Shown here in pieces: positions 17,836 to 26,016 of a stretch of DNA of 64,000 nt. Below the pieces are notes generated by a model. The model made no database searches. It worked only from the letters and a program-made list of their open reading frames with translations, and was not told the DNA's origin. Both the position numbers and the translations under genes were made by a program. Origin of the DNA: Mesorhizobium kowhaii (GTDB lineage: Bacteria > Pseudomonadota > Alphaproteobacteria > Rhizobiales > Rhizobiaceae). The stretch is from the NCBI RefSeq assembly GCF_003253745.1, contig NZ_MZXV01000062.1:248001-312000 (forward strand), read 5' to 3'. The number at the start of each line of letters is the position of its first letter. Within the stretch, counting starts at the first letter, position 1.

Positions 17836-17934
17836 GAGCATGATCCCGAAAAGTGGGAACCGGTTTTCGGAAAAGATCATGCTCCACAAACGGATAGAGC
17901 CCCATCCCGATTCAATCGGGATGGAACGGGCTTT
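17836..17934. repeat. Rhizobial intergenic mosaic palindrome
   Basis: Two adjoining palindromes. In the first, GAGCATGATC (17836-17845) pairs with GATCATGCTC (17875-17884), with an inner pair around CCGAAAA and TTTTCGG. The second is a hairpin, CATCCCGATT against AATCGGGATG (about 17903-17922). This form of element is widespread between genes of Mesorhizobium and relatives, from memory. It overlaps the stop codon of the dienelactone hydrolase gene. A related, longer copy sits between soxB and soxD. Confidence 0.8.
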
Positions 17935-18670
17935 AGATCAGCGTCTCGGCAAACAGCGTCGTCAACCGCTTCCAGTGGCGCTCGGCACCCGCGGCATTGA
18001 AAACGCTGTGATCCGGCACGCACCAGCCATGCGCCATGCCGACATAGTTCTCGATGACATGGTCGACTTCCGCAACCCGCAGCGCCTCCGCAAGCCGTGC
18101 CGACTGCTCCGGCGGGAAGCTGCGGTCGACGCCGGCAACGCCGACATAGACACGCGCCTTGATGGCGGCCGCCTTGCGATGCGGGCTGTCGGCGGCGTCG
18201 CTGGCCAGATTGCCGCCATGGAAACTGGCGGCCGCCTTTATCTGCCCGGGATAGGATGCAGCGGCGTTCAATGCGCGGCCGCCACCCATGCAATAGCCCA
18301 CCGTCCCGATCGGCCCGGCAACACCTTCAGCCGCCAGCGCATCGAGGAATGCACCGCTGTCGCTGATGGTCATCTCCTGCGTCGTGCCGGTCACCAGCGC
18401 CATCAGCGCTGCCTTGGTCTTTTCCTCGGTGAAGGCGGTCCTGGCGTCGAACGGCCCGTAGGGCGCATTGCGGTAGAACAGGTCCGGCACCAGCACCGCA
18501 TAGCCTTCGCCCGCCAACCGTTCCGCCATGCCATCGAGCGCAGCGCGCGGCCCGAACGCGTCCATATACAGGATGACGCCGGCCTTGGCCGGGGACGCGT
18601 TTGCAGAGCGGAAAAGCTCTGCTGTTGCCGTACCGTCCCTGGTGTTGATCTGAAGGTCCTGCTTCGTCAT
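17933..18670 (-). CDS. Dienelactone hydrolase family protein
   Basis: A 245-residue alpha/beta hydrolase of the DLH family, which usually hydrolyses dienelactones or related esters. The nucleophile elbow is GTVGYCMGGGRAL, with cysteine as nucleophile, the acid is in VGVAGVDRSFPPEQ, and the histidine in GMAHGW. No other catabolic genes for chloroaromatics are near. The stop overlaps the intergenic palindrome. Confidence 0.88.
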   Translation of the reverse strand: MTKQDLQINTRDGTATAELFRSANASPAKAGVILYMDAFGPRAALDGMAERLAGEGYAVLVPDLFYRNAPYGPFDARTAFTEEKTKAALMALVTGTTQEMTISDSGAFLDALAAEGVAGPIGTVGYCMGGGRALNAAASYPGQIKAAASFHGGNLASDAADSPHRKAAAIKARVYVGVAGVDRSFPPEQSARLAEALRVAEVDHVIENYVGMAHGWCVPDHSVFNAAGAERHWKRLTTLFAETLI

Positions 18671-18775
18671 TGCCTGCTCCGTTCGTCAGATGCGCGATAC
18701 ATATCCGCGCGAGCCGCCAGAGCAAGGCGTTCCCTGAACCTGGCAGTCAACATTTCGTGCAGGATCGCGCGACGA

Positions 18776-19465
18776 CTACAGATCGGCGAATGCCGCCATA
18801 TGAAACGCCTGGACCTCCGCGGGGTAGCGATAGGCCGTCCCGTAGGGACAGGCGTTGCGGTCGAGGCAGCCGCCAGTCCGGCACGGTCCGCCATTCGCTC
18901 CCCGCACATGCGCCAGGCAGGACTGGTAGGCGAAACCTTGCGCGGAATATGCGTCGACCGGACAGGATTTCAGGCAGGGTTTTTCGACACATGAATCGCA
19001 AAGGTGAATTGGCGCCTCGGCGGCTTCAATCGGAAGCTGTTGCTCGAACAGCAGCGCACCACGATAGGCGTGCCAAAGCCCGTATCGTGGATGCATGAGG
19101 ATGCCGAGCGGTGACGGCTTCAGCCCCTCCGCCAGCATCGCCCATTGCTGGAAAGGCAGATAGGGCTTGTCGGAAGGCGAAACGGCCCGCGCCCCGAATG
19201 TCTCCGCCACCGCCCCGATCACGTCGCGTGACCAGGTATCGAGCGGATTGGCGATGATCCGCGATTGCTTTTCCTGCCAGCGCAGGAAATGCGGCCAGGG
19301 CGCAGCACCCGCCTGCCCCACCAGCAGCACGGATTTGGCGGGAGCGCCTGACTGGCCCGGTGGCGGCACATCGCCCAGTGTGAAATTGAAGCCGCCACGA
19401 AGAATAAGGCCGTTGGCGAGAAGCGCCGAAGCGATACGGTCAACGCTGCCGGCGGGCGCAATCAT
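18776..19465 (-). CDS. 4Fe-4S ferredoxin-like protein
   Basis: A 229-residue protein. The C-terminal third carries clustered cysteines (CDSCVEKPCLKSCPVDAY and CLAHVRGANGGPCRTGGC) that fit an iron-sulfur cluster region like that of epoxyqueuosine-reductase-type proteins, but the protein lacks their cobalamin domain. The N-terminal half shows no other recognised domain. The partner and reaction are unknown. The following 19466-19554 gap holds no gene I can support. Confidence 0.7.
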   Translation of the reverse strand: MIAPAGSVDRIASALLANGLILRGGFNFTLGDVPPPGQSGAPAKSVLLVGQAGAAPWPHFLRWQEKQSRIIANPLDTWSRDVIGAVAETFGARAVSPSDKPYLPFQQWAMLAEGLKPSPLGILMHPRYGLWHAYRGALLFEQQLPIEAAEAPIHLCDSCVEKPCLKSCPVDAYSAQGFAYQSCLAHVRGANGGPCRTGGCLDRNACPYGTAYRYPAEVQAFHMAAFADL

Positions 19466-19554
19466 TCCTTCTTAACCGGATCGGAGAAAGCGCTCCGCCA
19501 GACTTCCTTGTGGATGATGTTGGCGACTTTAGCCCCGCCTGACTCGGGCTCCTT

Positions 19555-21129
19555 TCAAGTGAAGGCGTCGGGCATCGACCCCTTCTTCTTGGCGATGAAG
19601 TCCTTCAAGGCTTCGTCGATGCTTGGATCGAGGTACGGCGCCTCGTAGCTTTCCAGCCAGCGGCGGGCGAGTTCGTTGGCGCGCTGCGGCGCGGTCTTCT
19701 CGCCCTCGGCCAGCCACTGTTCGTAGGAATTGTTGTCGGCGATGTTGGAGCGGTAGAAGGCGGTCTGGAAATTGGCCTGGGTGTGGTCGCAGCCGAGATA
19801 ATGGCTGCCCGGGCCGACCTGGCGGATGGCGTCCATCGCCTGGCCGTTTTCCGACAGGTCGACGCCCTCGGAAAACTTCTGCGTCATGCCGAGCTGGTCG
19901 ATGTCCATCATGAATTTTTCATAGCAGGAGGCGAGCCCGCCCTCGAGCCAGCCGGCCGAGTGCAGCACGAAGTTGGTGCCGGCAAGGATCGTCGAGTTCA
20001 GCGTGTTGGCGCTTTCGTAGGCCGCCTGAGCATCCGGAACCTTGGACGCACAGAGCGAACCGCCGGTGCGGAACGGCAGGCCGAGGCGACGGGCAAGCTG
20101 TGCCGCGCCATACGACACCAGCGACGGCTCCGGCGTGCCGAAGGTCGGCGCGCCCGATTGCATCGAGATGGATGAAGCAAAGGTGCCGAACAGCACCGGC
20201 GCACCCGGCCGGATCAGCTGGGTGAACGAGGCGCCGGCCAGCACCTCTGCCAGAACCTGCGTCAGCGTGCCGGCGACCGTCACCGGGCTCATCGCGCCGG
20301 CGAGGATGAATGGCGTGACGATGCAGGCCTGGTTGTGGCGCGAATAGACTTTCAGCGCGCCGAGCATGGTCTCGTCGAACACCATCGGCGAGTTGGCGTT
20401 GATCAGGCTGGTGAGCACCGTGTTGTTTTCGACGAAGTCGTCGCCGAACACGATCTTGGCCATGGCGACGGTGTCTTCAGCGCGCTCCGGCGCGGTCACC
20501 GAGCCCATGAACGGCTTGTCCGAATATTTGATGTGGCTGTAGATCATGTCGAGATGGCGCTTGTTGACCGGCACATCGACCGGCTCGCAGACCGTGCCGC
20601 CCGAATGGTGGATCGACGGCGCCATATAGGCGAGCTTCACGAAATTCTGGAAATCCTCGATCGTCGCATAGCGCCTGACGCCGTCGAGGTCGCGCACGAA
20701 GGGCGGGCCGTAGACCGGAGCGAAAACGGTGGCGTTGCCGCCGATCTGCACCGAGCGCTCGGAATTGCGGGCATGCTGGGTGTAGACTGACGGCGCGGTC
20801 TTCAGCAGCGAGCGGCAGAGACCCTTGGGAAAGTGCACACGCTCGCCCTTGACGTCGGCGCCGGCCTCTTTCCACAACTGCAATGCTTCCGCATCGTCGC
20901 GAAAAATGATGCCGATCTCTTCGAGCACCGTGTCGGTGTTCTTCTCGATCAGCGCCAGGCCTTCCTCGTCCAGCACCTCGTAGACGTTGATCTTGCGCTT
21001 GATGTAGGTGAGCTGGGTGCCGGGCCCGCCGCCCGAACGTGCTGCACGCCGGGCAGCCGCTCCGCCGCTGGCGCCGCGCCCGCGTCGCGCGTTTGACGCT
21101 TCCTGATCGACTGCCGCGTGTTCGCTCAT
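19555..21129 (-). CDS. MttB-family corrinoid methyltransferase (non-pyrrolysine), second paralogue
   Basis: A 524-residue MttB-superfamily protein. A Gly/Arg/Ala-rich N-terminus (residues 11-40) precedes the methyltransferase barrel, which includes TPFILAGAMSPVTVAGTLTQ, GTPEPSLVSYGAAQLARRLG and QVGPGSHYLGCDHTQANF. No amber codon interrupts the frame. It is divergent from the corrinoid protein gene at 21405, making that protein its likely methyl acceptor. It is more diverged from the 1069 copy than a recent duplicate would be, so the two probably use different substrates. Glycine betaine and related quaternary amines are plausible but unproven. Confidence 0.93.
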   Translation of the reverse strand: MSEHAAVDQEASNARRGRGASGGAAARRAARSGGGPGTQLTYIKRKINVYEVLDEEGLALIEKNTDTVLEEIGIIFRDDAEALQLWKEAGADVKGERVHFPKGLCRSLLKTAPSVYTQHARNSERSVQIGGNATVFAPVYGPPFVRDLDGVRRYATIEDFQNFVKLAYMAPSIHHSGGTVCEPVDVPVNKRHLDMIYSHIKYSDKPFMGSVTAPERAEDTVAMAKIVFGDDFVENNTVLTSLINANSPMVFDETMLGALKVYSRHNQACIVTPFILAGAMSPVTVAGTLTQVLAEVLAGASFTQLIRPGAPVLFGTFASSISMQSGAPTFGTPEPSLVSYGAAQLARRLGLPFRTGGSLCASKVPDAQAAYESANTLNSTILAGTNFVLHSAGWLEGGLASCYEKFMMDIDQLGMTQKFSEGVDLSENGQAMDAIRQVGPGSHYLGCDHTQANFQTAFYRSNIADNNSYEQWLAEGEKTAPQRANELARRWLESYEAPYLDPSIDEALKDFIAKKKGSMPDAFT

Positions 21130-21244
21130 GATCGCTCTTCCCTGAATTTGTTCTTACCCGGAATCCATTGCGGCAGCGTATCGCCGCTTCTTGCCGGATC
21201 GTAGCCATGTACCCTATTCGAAACGGCCCGCCAGCGCCAACGCC

Positions 21245-21310
21245 TGTCGCAAAATCGACAAGAATTCCAAGAGAGTTACGGTCGCTTTCCTTTTGCGGGA
21301 AGTCGCAAAT
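21245..21310. promoter_or_regulatory. Cluster of GTCGC operator-like sites in divergent mttB/corrinoid promoter
   Basis: The 275-bp space holds TGTCGC...CGACA at 21245-21260, then GTCGC at 21281 repeated at 21302 (21-bp period). Its downstream half reads GTCGCAAAT, with a partly inverted TTTTGCG ahead of it. The 31-bp block from 21280 is 21/31 identical to the reverse complement of the block around 44163-44194 upstream of the 44097 gene. This is the clearest of the four sites. The candidate binder is the GlxA-type regulator at 36374. Confidence 0.6.
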
Positions 21311-21404
21311 CAGCTATGGATACATGCCCCCAGCGGGTTAGGTATGAACGCGAATATTGTGTGCCTTGCGACGCAGTCGCGATGCCGGCAGGAGCTCGAT
21401 ACAA

Positions 21405-22103
21405 ATGTCCGACGACGAGATCATCCTTTCCGAACTTTCCGACGACGAGTTGGTGCAGCAGATGCACGACGATCTCTATGACGGGCTGAAGGAAGAAATC
21501 GAGGAAGGCACCAACATCCTGCTCGAGCGCGGCTGGGTGCCTTACAAAGTGCTGACGGAAGCGCTGGTCGAAGGCATGCGCATCGTCGGCGAGGATTTTC
21601 GCGACGGCATCCTGTTCGTTCCGGAAGTGCTGTTGTCGGCCAACGCGATGAAGGCCGGCATGTTCATCCTGCGTCCGCTGCTTGCCGCCACCGGCGCGCC
21701 CAAGCAGGGCAAGATGGTCATCGGCACCGTCAAGGGCGACATCCACGACATCGGCAAGAACCTCGTCGGCATGATGATGGAAGGCGCCGGCTTCGACGTC
21801 ATCGACCTCGGCATCAACAATGCGGTCGAAAAGTATCTCGATGCGATCGAACAGCACCAGCCCGACATCATCGGCATGTCGGCACTGCTGACCACGACCA
21901 TGCCCTATATGAAGGTCGTCATCGACACGATGAAGGAAAAGGGCATCCGCGACGACTATGTCGTGCTGGTCGGCGGTGCGCCGCTGAACGAGGAATTCGG
22001 CAAGGCCGTCGGCGCGGACGCCTATTGCCGCGACGCGGCGGTGGCGGTCGAGACCGCCAAGGACTTCATGAAGCGCAAGCACAACGTCCGCGCTTCGGCC
22101 TGA
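21405..22103 (+). CDS. Corrinoid (methyl-cobalamin-binding) protein
   Basis: A 232-residue corrinoid carrier protein, the methyl shuttle between MttB-type and MtrH-type enzymes. Residues 1-90 are the helical cap, and from residue 100 the Rossmann-like B12 domain shows GDIHDIGKNL, with the DxHxxG signature at Asp112, His114 and Gly117; His114 is the expected lower cobalt ligand. VVLVGGAPLNEEFG closes the domain. ATG 21405 has GGAG 12 bp upstream. It is divergent from mttB2 and upstream of the DUF1638 gene on the same strand. Confidence 0.95.
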   Translation: MSDDEIILSELSDDELVQQMHDDLYDGLKEEIEEGTNILLERGWVPYKVLTEALVEGMRIVGEDFRDGILFVPEVLLSANAMKAGMFILRPLLAATGAPKQGKMVIGTVKGDIHDIGKNLVGMMMEGAGFDVIDLGINNAVEKYLDAIEQHQPDIIGMSALLTTTMPYMKVVIDTMKEKGIRDDYVVLVGGAPLNEEFGKAVGADAYCRDAAVAVETAKDFMKRKHNVRASA

Positions 22104-22112
22104 AAAAGAAAA

Positions 22113-22133
22113 GGCCGCCCAATCATGGCGGCC
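22113..22133. terminator. Bidirectional stem-loop terminator
   Basis: GGCCGCC (22113-22119) pairs with GGCGGCC (22127-22133) around a 7-base loop. In minus orientation it is followed by a T-rich run (TTTTCTTTTT), fitting the end of the entericidin gene. In plus orientation it sits just after the corrinoid protein stop. Confidence 0.7.
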
Positions 22134-22165
22134 GTTTCACTTGGGCAGAGCTGGCTCCCGCGAGG

Positions 22166-22321
22166 CTAGTTCGCGGCGGTGGCAACTCTCTTGCCGGCGT
22201 TCTGGGTAGCGTTGACGGTGTTGGCAGCATCCTTGCCGACGCCACGGATTGTGTTTGCGCAGGCCGAAACCAAAAGCGCACTGGCGAGCAGCGCGATGAC
22301 TGCATATGTGGATGTTTTCAT
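22166..22321 (-). CDS. Entericidin-like small lipoprotein
   Basis: A 51-residue protein: a hydrophobic signal ending LLVSAC, a lipobox, followed by the short mature peptide ANTIRGVGKDAANTVNATQNAGKRV. This matches the entericidin A/B family, small outer-membrane lipoproteins with toxin/antitoxin-like roles in enterics. It is opposite in strand to the flanking corrinoid and DUF1638 genes and probably unrelated to them. ATG 22321 was chosen because it opens directly onto the signal peptide. Confidence 0.85.
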   Translation of the reverse strand: MKTSTYAVIALLASALLVSACANTIRGVGKDAANTVNATQNAGKRVATAAN

Positions 22322-22385
22322 GGACGGTTTATCCCTCTCTCGGTAGACTCGCCCCATAGCAACGAAAGCCGGCTCAGCTGGTTCC

Positions 22386-23018
22386 ATGGCCAAGACACAA
22401 AAAAGGAAACCAGACCAAGCGGACAGGCTGCTCGTCATCGCCTGCGGAATGATTGCGCGCGAGGTGTTGGCCGTCAAGGAACAGCTCGGACTCAATCACC
22501 TGGAATTGACCTGTTTGCCGGCGGAATTTCATTTCTATCCGGACCGCATCGCGCCGGCCATGGACAAGGCTATCGAAAAGGCCAAGGCGGAGGGCTACGA
22601 ACACATCTTCGTCGGCTATGCCGATTGCGGCACTGGTGGCCTGCTCGACCGGATCTGCGAGAAGCACGGCGTCGAGCGCATGGCCGGCCCGCATTGCTTC
22701 GCCTTCTATCAAGGCATGGAGGCCTATGCGAAAATCGCCGATGACGACATGATGTCCTTCTACATGACCGATTTCCTGTGTCGTCAGTTCGACGCCTTCT
22801 TCATGAAGCCGCTCGGCCTCGACAAGCACCCGGAGCTGATCAAGGACTATTTCGGCAATTACGAGAAGCTGATCTATCTCGCTCAGACCAACGATCCGGA
22901 GCTCGACAAGGTCGCTGAAAAAGCCGCAAAAATGCTCGGCCTTGCCTATGAGCGCCGCGCGACGGGCTATGGCGACCTGACGGCGGGAATGGCGCAGGCA
23001 GCGGCACACGCCGACTAG
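22386..23018 (+). CDS. DUF1638 protein associated with corrinoid methyltransferases
   Basis: A 210-residue protein of the DUF1638 family: RLLVIACGMIAREVLAVKEQLG, AEFHFYPDRIAPAMD, FVGYADCGTGGLLDRICEKHG, MAGPHCFAFYQG. The conserved Cys residues in CGM, DCGTGG and GPHC suggest a metal or sulfur-binding site, which is inference. Family members are repeatedly found beside MttB and corrinoid genes, but their chemical role is not established to my knowledge. Here it sits on the same strand as the corrinoid protein gene, separated by the opposite-strand entericidin gene. The stop overlaps the convergent epimerase stop by 4 bases. Confidence 0.9.
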   Translation: MAKTQKRKPDQADRLLVIACGMIAREVLAVKEQLGLNHLELTCLPAEFHFYPDRIAPAMDKAIEKAKAEGYEHIFVGYADCGTGGLLDRICEKHGVERMAGPHCFAFYQGMEAYAKIADDDMMSFYMTDFLCRQFDAFFMKPLGLDKHPELIKDYFGNYEKLIYLAQTNDPELDKVAEKAAKMLGLAYERRATGYGDLTAGMAQAAAHAD

Positions 23019-23938
23019 GTCGCCCCTTCCTCCGCCCGCAGCTCCGCAAGCACATCGGCAAAGCTGGTCTTGCAGACGAAACCCAGCCTGTCGCTTGCCC
23101 GCGACGCGTCATAGACGCGGTCGATGGAGGAAAACATCGTCCAGCCTTTTCGCGCGTAGAGCGCCGGAAATTCCGGAAAATAGCGCGCGACCACCGACGG
23201 GGCGTCGGCGATCAGTGCCGCGCAATCATCGGGCCGGAACGGCGTCGGCGCCGACACGATGAAAATGTCGAAACCAAGCTGCGGCGCCTTTTCGAGGGCA
23301 AGGATGTGGGCAGCGGCCGCGTCCTCCACCGTCAACCGGCGAAACAGCAGTTCATTGGCCTTGGTGTTGGCATCCGACTGCTCGATCGCATGTGCCATGT
23401 CGTCGGCTTCGGGAAAGAAGCGGGCGGTGCGCAGCACCACCACCGGCAGCCCAAGCTCGATGTGATAGAGGCGGCAAAGATGTTCGGCCGAAAGCTTGCT
23501 GACGCCGTAGATGTTGCGCGGCTCGGGCGACACCGCCTCCGTCAGCCAGGCGGCCTTGCGCGCACCACCTTTGAACCCGTCGCGTATCGCCTGCGAAATC
23601 ATCAGCGAGGTCGTCGACGTGAGGACGAAGCGGTCCACGCCGCCCGCCATCGCTGCATCGAGCAGGTTGAGCGTGCCTTGCACGTTGGTGGCGACAAAAT
23701 CGCTGTTGGCGCGGTTCTCGATATTGGGCTTGTGCAGCGCGCCGCTGTGGATGATGGCTTCTATGCGGTTCTCGCTGACCGTGCCCAGGACCAGATCACG
23801 ATCGGCGATCGAGCCGACGATCTGGGTCTCTGCTGATGGAACGGGATCGAGGCCGATCACCTCATGGCCAAGTTTCCGCAGGCGCGGCGCCAGCGCGCTG
23901 CCCAGCCAACCCGACGATCCCGTGAGCAAGATTCGCAT
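23015..23938 (-). CDS. NAD-dependent epimerase/dehydratase family protein
   Basis: A 307-residue short-chain dehydrogenase of the extended type. The N-terminus has the glycine motif LTGSSGWLGSALAPRL, the catalytic pair appears as YGVSKLSAEHL (Tyr-x-x-x-Lys), and TSTTSLM supplies the Ser/Thr. The substrate is likely a nucleotide sugar or uronate, but not specified by these motifs. It is convergent with DUF1638. Confidence 0.85.
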   Translation of the reverse strand: MRILLTGSSGWLGSALAPRLRKLGHEVIGLDPVPSAETQIVGSIADRDLVLGTVSENRIEAIIHSGALHKPNIENRANSDFVATNVQGTLNLLDAAMAGGVDRFVLTSTTSLMISQAIRDGFKGGARKAAWLTEAVSPEPRNIYGVSKLSAEHLCRLYHIELGLPVVVLRTARFFPEADDMAHAIEQSDANTKANELLFRRLTVEDAAAAHILALEKAPQLGFDIFIVSAPTPFRPDDCAALIADAPSVVARYFPEFPALYARKGWTMFSSIDRVYDASRASDRLGFVCKTSFADVLAELRAEEGAT

Positions 23939-24060
23939 TTGTCACACCATGATTTCTGACCGTGACGCTGTTAAGCACGGATGACAGGCGCCAGCGACCC
24001 GATAAGTTATGCACCAGGGTGGCATTGGCGCTGCTCCAGACATCAACAGGGAGGCCTCTT

Positions 24061-24636
24061 ATGATCCTTCGCCCGCTGCTCGCCGCTATCGGTCTGCTCT
24101 GCTGCACCCTTCCCGCCCTTGCCGATGGTGAGGTGCAGAAACTCATCACTGCCGCCGACAAGGCACGGCTCGACAAATATGGCGAGACCCGCAAGGCGGC
24201 GCTGGCCGAGGCGAAAGCGGGAGATCCCGCCGAGGTCAAGCAGCTCGACGCCTTGCTGGCAAAACCGCTGGTGGCCTTTTCCGACAAGGACCTGACCGGC
24301 AACTGGCAGTGCCGCACCATCAAGGCCGGCGGACCTTTGCCGCTCGTCATCTATGGCTGGTTCAAATGCAAGGTGACCGACGACGGTTCCGGCTGGCGTC
24401 TGGAAAAGATCAGCGGCTCGCAGCGCACCAAGGGCCGCTTCTTCGACGATGGCGAGAAACGCGCGATCTATCTCGGCTCGGCCTACGTCAACAGCGATCC
24501 GGCAAAACCCTATGGCAGTGGCCCGCAGACCGACCAGGTCGGCTATGCCTTCCGCAACAGCGCCAGCCAATGGCGCATCGAATTTCCCGCACCCTACTAC
24601 GAATCGAAGCTCGACATCCTCGAATTCAAGCGCTGA
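24061..24636 (+). CDS. Secreted DUF4893 protein
   Basis: A 191-residue protein with a clear signal peptide (MILRPLLAAIGLLCCTLPALADG). The mature part has the DUF4893 segments LAKPLVAFSDKDLTGNWQCRTIKAGG and GWFKCKVTDDGSGWRLEKISGSQRTKGRF, with two likely disulfide cysteines, and a strand-rich C-terminus. It is probably periplasmic; the function is unknown. ATG 24061 follows a GGGAGG ribosome site. Confidence 0.85.
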   Translation: MILRPLLAAIGLLCCTLPALADGEVQKLITAADKARLDKYGETRKAALAEAKAGDPAEVKQLDALLAKPLVAFSDKDLTGNWQCRTIKAGGPLPLVIYGWFKCKVTDDGSGWRLEKISGSQRTKGRFFDDGEKRAIYLGSAYVNSDPAKPYGSGPQTDQVGYAFRNSASQWRIEFPAPYYESKLDILEFKR

Positions 24637-24735
24637 TCCTGCACCACAATCACCAAGGATTAACCCGCACGCCCTAGCATGCCACAAGCCAAGGCCGTTA
24701 CCGGCCGCATCTTGTCCAACGGTGCGTCGCGAACC

Positions 24736-25509
24736 ATGGATCCCCTGAAGTCGAACATCGTCGTCGTCACCGAAGGCGGGCCGCACATCTGGGCGGTCAT
24801 CAACGCCATCGTCGACCGGTTGGGGCAGGTCAGCGTCATCCTCGAAGCTCCTGAATCCAAAAAACAATTGCTGCTCAGGCGTGCCCGCCGGCTGGGCTGG
24901 GTATCAGCCATCGGCCAGCTGGGCACGATGGTGCTGACGCGTCTGGGAAAGCGCTTCTTTGCCGGCCACGCGGCTCAAATGATCGCCGAGCAGAAGCTGG
25001 AGACGGAACCGCGGCCGGGCCAGTCCATCATCCACGTTCCCTCGGCCAATGCGCCGGAATGTCTGGACGCCATCGCACGGATCCAGCCAGGCGTCGTGTT
25101 TCTCGCGGGTTGCCGCATGCTAACGCGGGAAACGCTGTCGAAAATCTCTTGCCCCGTCATCAACTACCATGCCGGCATCACGCCCAAATACCGCGGCATG
25201 AACGGCGGCTACTGGGCGCTGGCGACCAGAGATGCCGAAAACTTCGGCACCACCGTGCAGCTGGTCGATGCCGGTGTCGACACCGGCGGCGCGCTCAGGC
25301 AGGTGCGCGGCAAGCCCGAGCGCGGCGACGGCATCTCGAGCTACGCGCTGCGGCAGGCTTCGTTCTCGCGCGACATCTGCGTCGAGTCGGTCAGCGACGT
25401 GCTGGCCGGAAAACTCGCCACCATCGACCCGGGCCTGCCGTCACAACAATGGTATCACCCGACGATCTGGTTCTATCTCTGGACAGGCCTGAGAACCGGC
25501 ATCTGGTAG
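24736..25509 (+). CDS. Formyltransferase-family protein
   Basis: A 257-residue protein. It shows a formyltransferase active-site signature: INYHAGITPKYRGMNGGYWAL with the catalytic Asn and His, then VDAGVDTGG with the Asp. It lacks the C-terminal OB domain of methionyl-tRNA formyltransferase, so it is more likely a sugar- or metabolite-N-formyltransferase using N10-formyl-THF. That would connect it loosely to the C1 theme. Starts at 24679 and 24736 are both possible; the second is chosen because it directly precedes SNIVVVTEGG. No close functional partner is next to it. Confidence 0.75.
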   Translation: MDPLKSNIVVVTEGGPHIWAVINAIVDRLGQVSVILEAPESKKQLLLRRARRLGWVSAIGQLGTMVLTRLGKRFFAGHAAQMIAEQKLETEPRPGQSIIHVPSANAPECLDAIARIQPGVVFLAGCRMLTRETLSKISCPVINYHAGITPKYRGMNGGYWALATRDAENFGTTVQLVDAGVDTGGALRQVRGKPERGDGISSYALRQASFSRDICVESVSDVLAGKLATIDPGLPSQQWYHPTIWFYLWTGLRTGIW

Positions 25510-25625
25510 CGCATCCTTGGTCCGCGATCGCGCGCACCACGCAGGCTTTTCCGACGCGTCGAACCTGCCGCCGGCACACGCCGCAAACGAATAAACGCAC
25601 CTTTCATTTTACGACATCCAAATGC

Positions 25626-25651
25626 GTCGCTTTTGAATGCGCGCGCGTCGT
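25626..25651 (+). promoter_or_regulatory. Candidate regulator site: GTCGC/GTCGT at 21-bp spacing
   Basis: GTCGCTTTT at 25626 is followed by GTCGT at 25647, exactly 21 bp on, in the 200-bp gap upstream of the Virulence_fact-MetV-MetF operon. It lies 63 bp before the 25714 start. The left half matches the 21281 site for seven bases. The second half-site ends in T instead of C. Confidence 0.45.
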
Positions 25652-25713
25652 CCCATAACAAGCGGCCCAACTGCGCTTCCGGCAATGCTCGCTTCATTGA
25701 GGAGTGAGAATTC

Positions 25714-26016
25714 ATGGCCGATCTGATTGTCGTCTACTGGCGCGACATCCCTGCCCAAATCATCGTCAAGAAGGGCCGGCAGAACGCCAAGCGCGAACTG
25801 CCGCTGCGCTTCACCGAGGCGATCGACATGTGCGCCATGCGCACCGGCGCCGGCGGCACCGACGACTATCTGGCCGAATGGCGCAAGGCCGAGCCTGTTC
25901 CGGTCGGCGACGACCTCGAAGCCGAGGTCGAAAAGGCCTTCCAGGACATCGACACGAAATACGACCGCGAGCGGCTGGTCGCTCTGGTCAAGGCAGGCGG
26001 CAAAGAAAATGTCTGA
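25714..26016 (+). CDS. Virulence_fact domain small protein in MetVF operon
   Basis: A 100-residue protein of the family named Virulence_fact: LIVVYWRDIPAQIIVKKGRQNAKRELPLRF, then a TDDYLAEWRK segment and an acidic helix to the C-terminus. The family is found in alphaproteobacteria next to MTHFR-like genes, and there is no evidence of a virulence role here. Its stop overlaps the MetV gene start by 8 bases, so it is probably co-translated and may belong to the same complex. The molecular function is unknown. ATG 25714 follows GGAG at a good distance. Confidence 0.85.
   Translation: MADLIVVYWRDIPAQIIVKKGRQNAKRELPLRFTEAIDMCAMRTGAGGTDDYLAEWRKAEPVPVGDDLEAEVEKAFQDIDTKYDRERLVALVKAGGKENV

Noticed and set aside
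17836..17884. Transcription terminator
   Set aside because: The palindrome lacks a T-run on either side and matches the repeated rhizobial element better, so it is listed as a repeat.
1069..21129. Pyrrolysine-containing MttB
   Set aside because: Both MttB-family frames are continuous with no in-frame amber codon, and no PylT/PylS-like gene is present.
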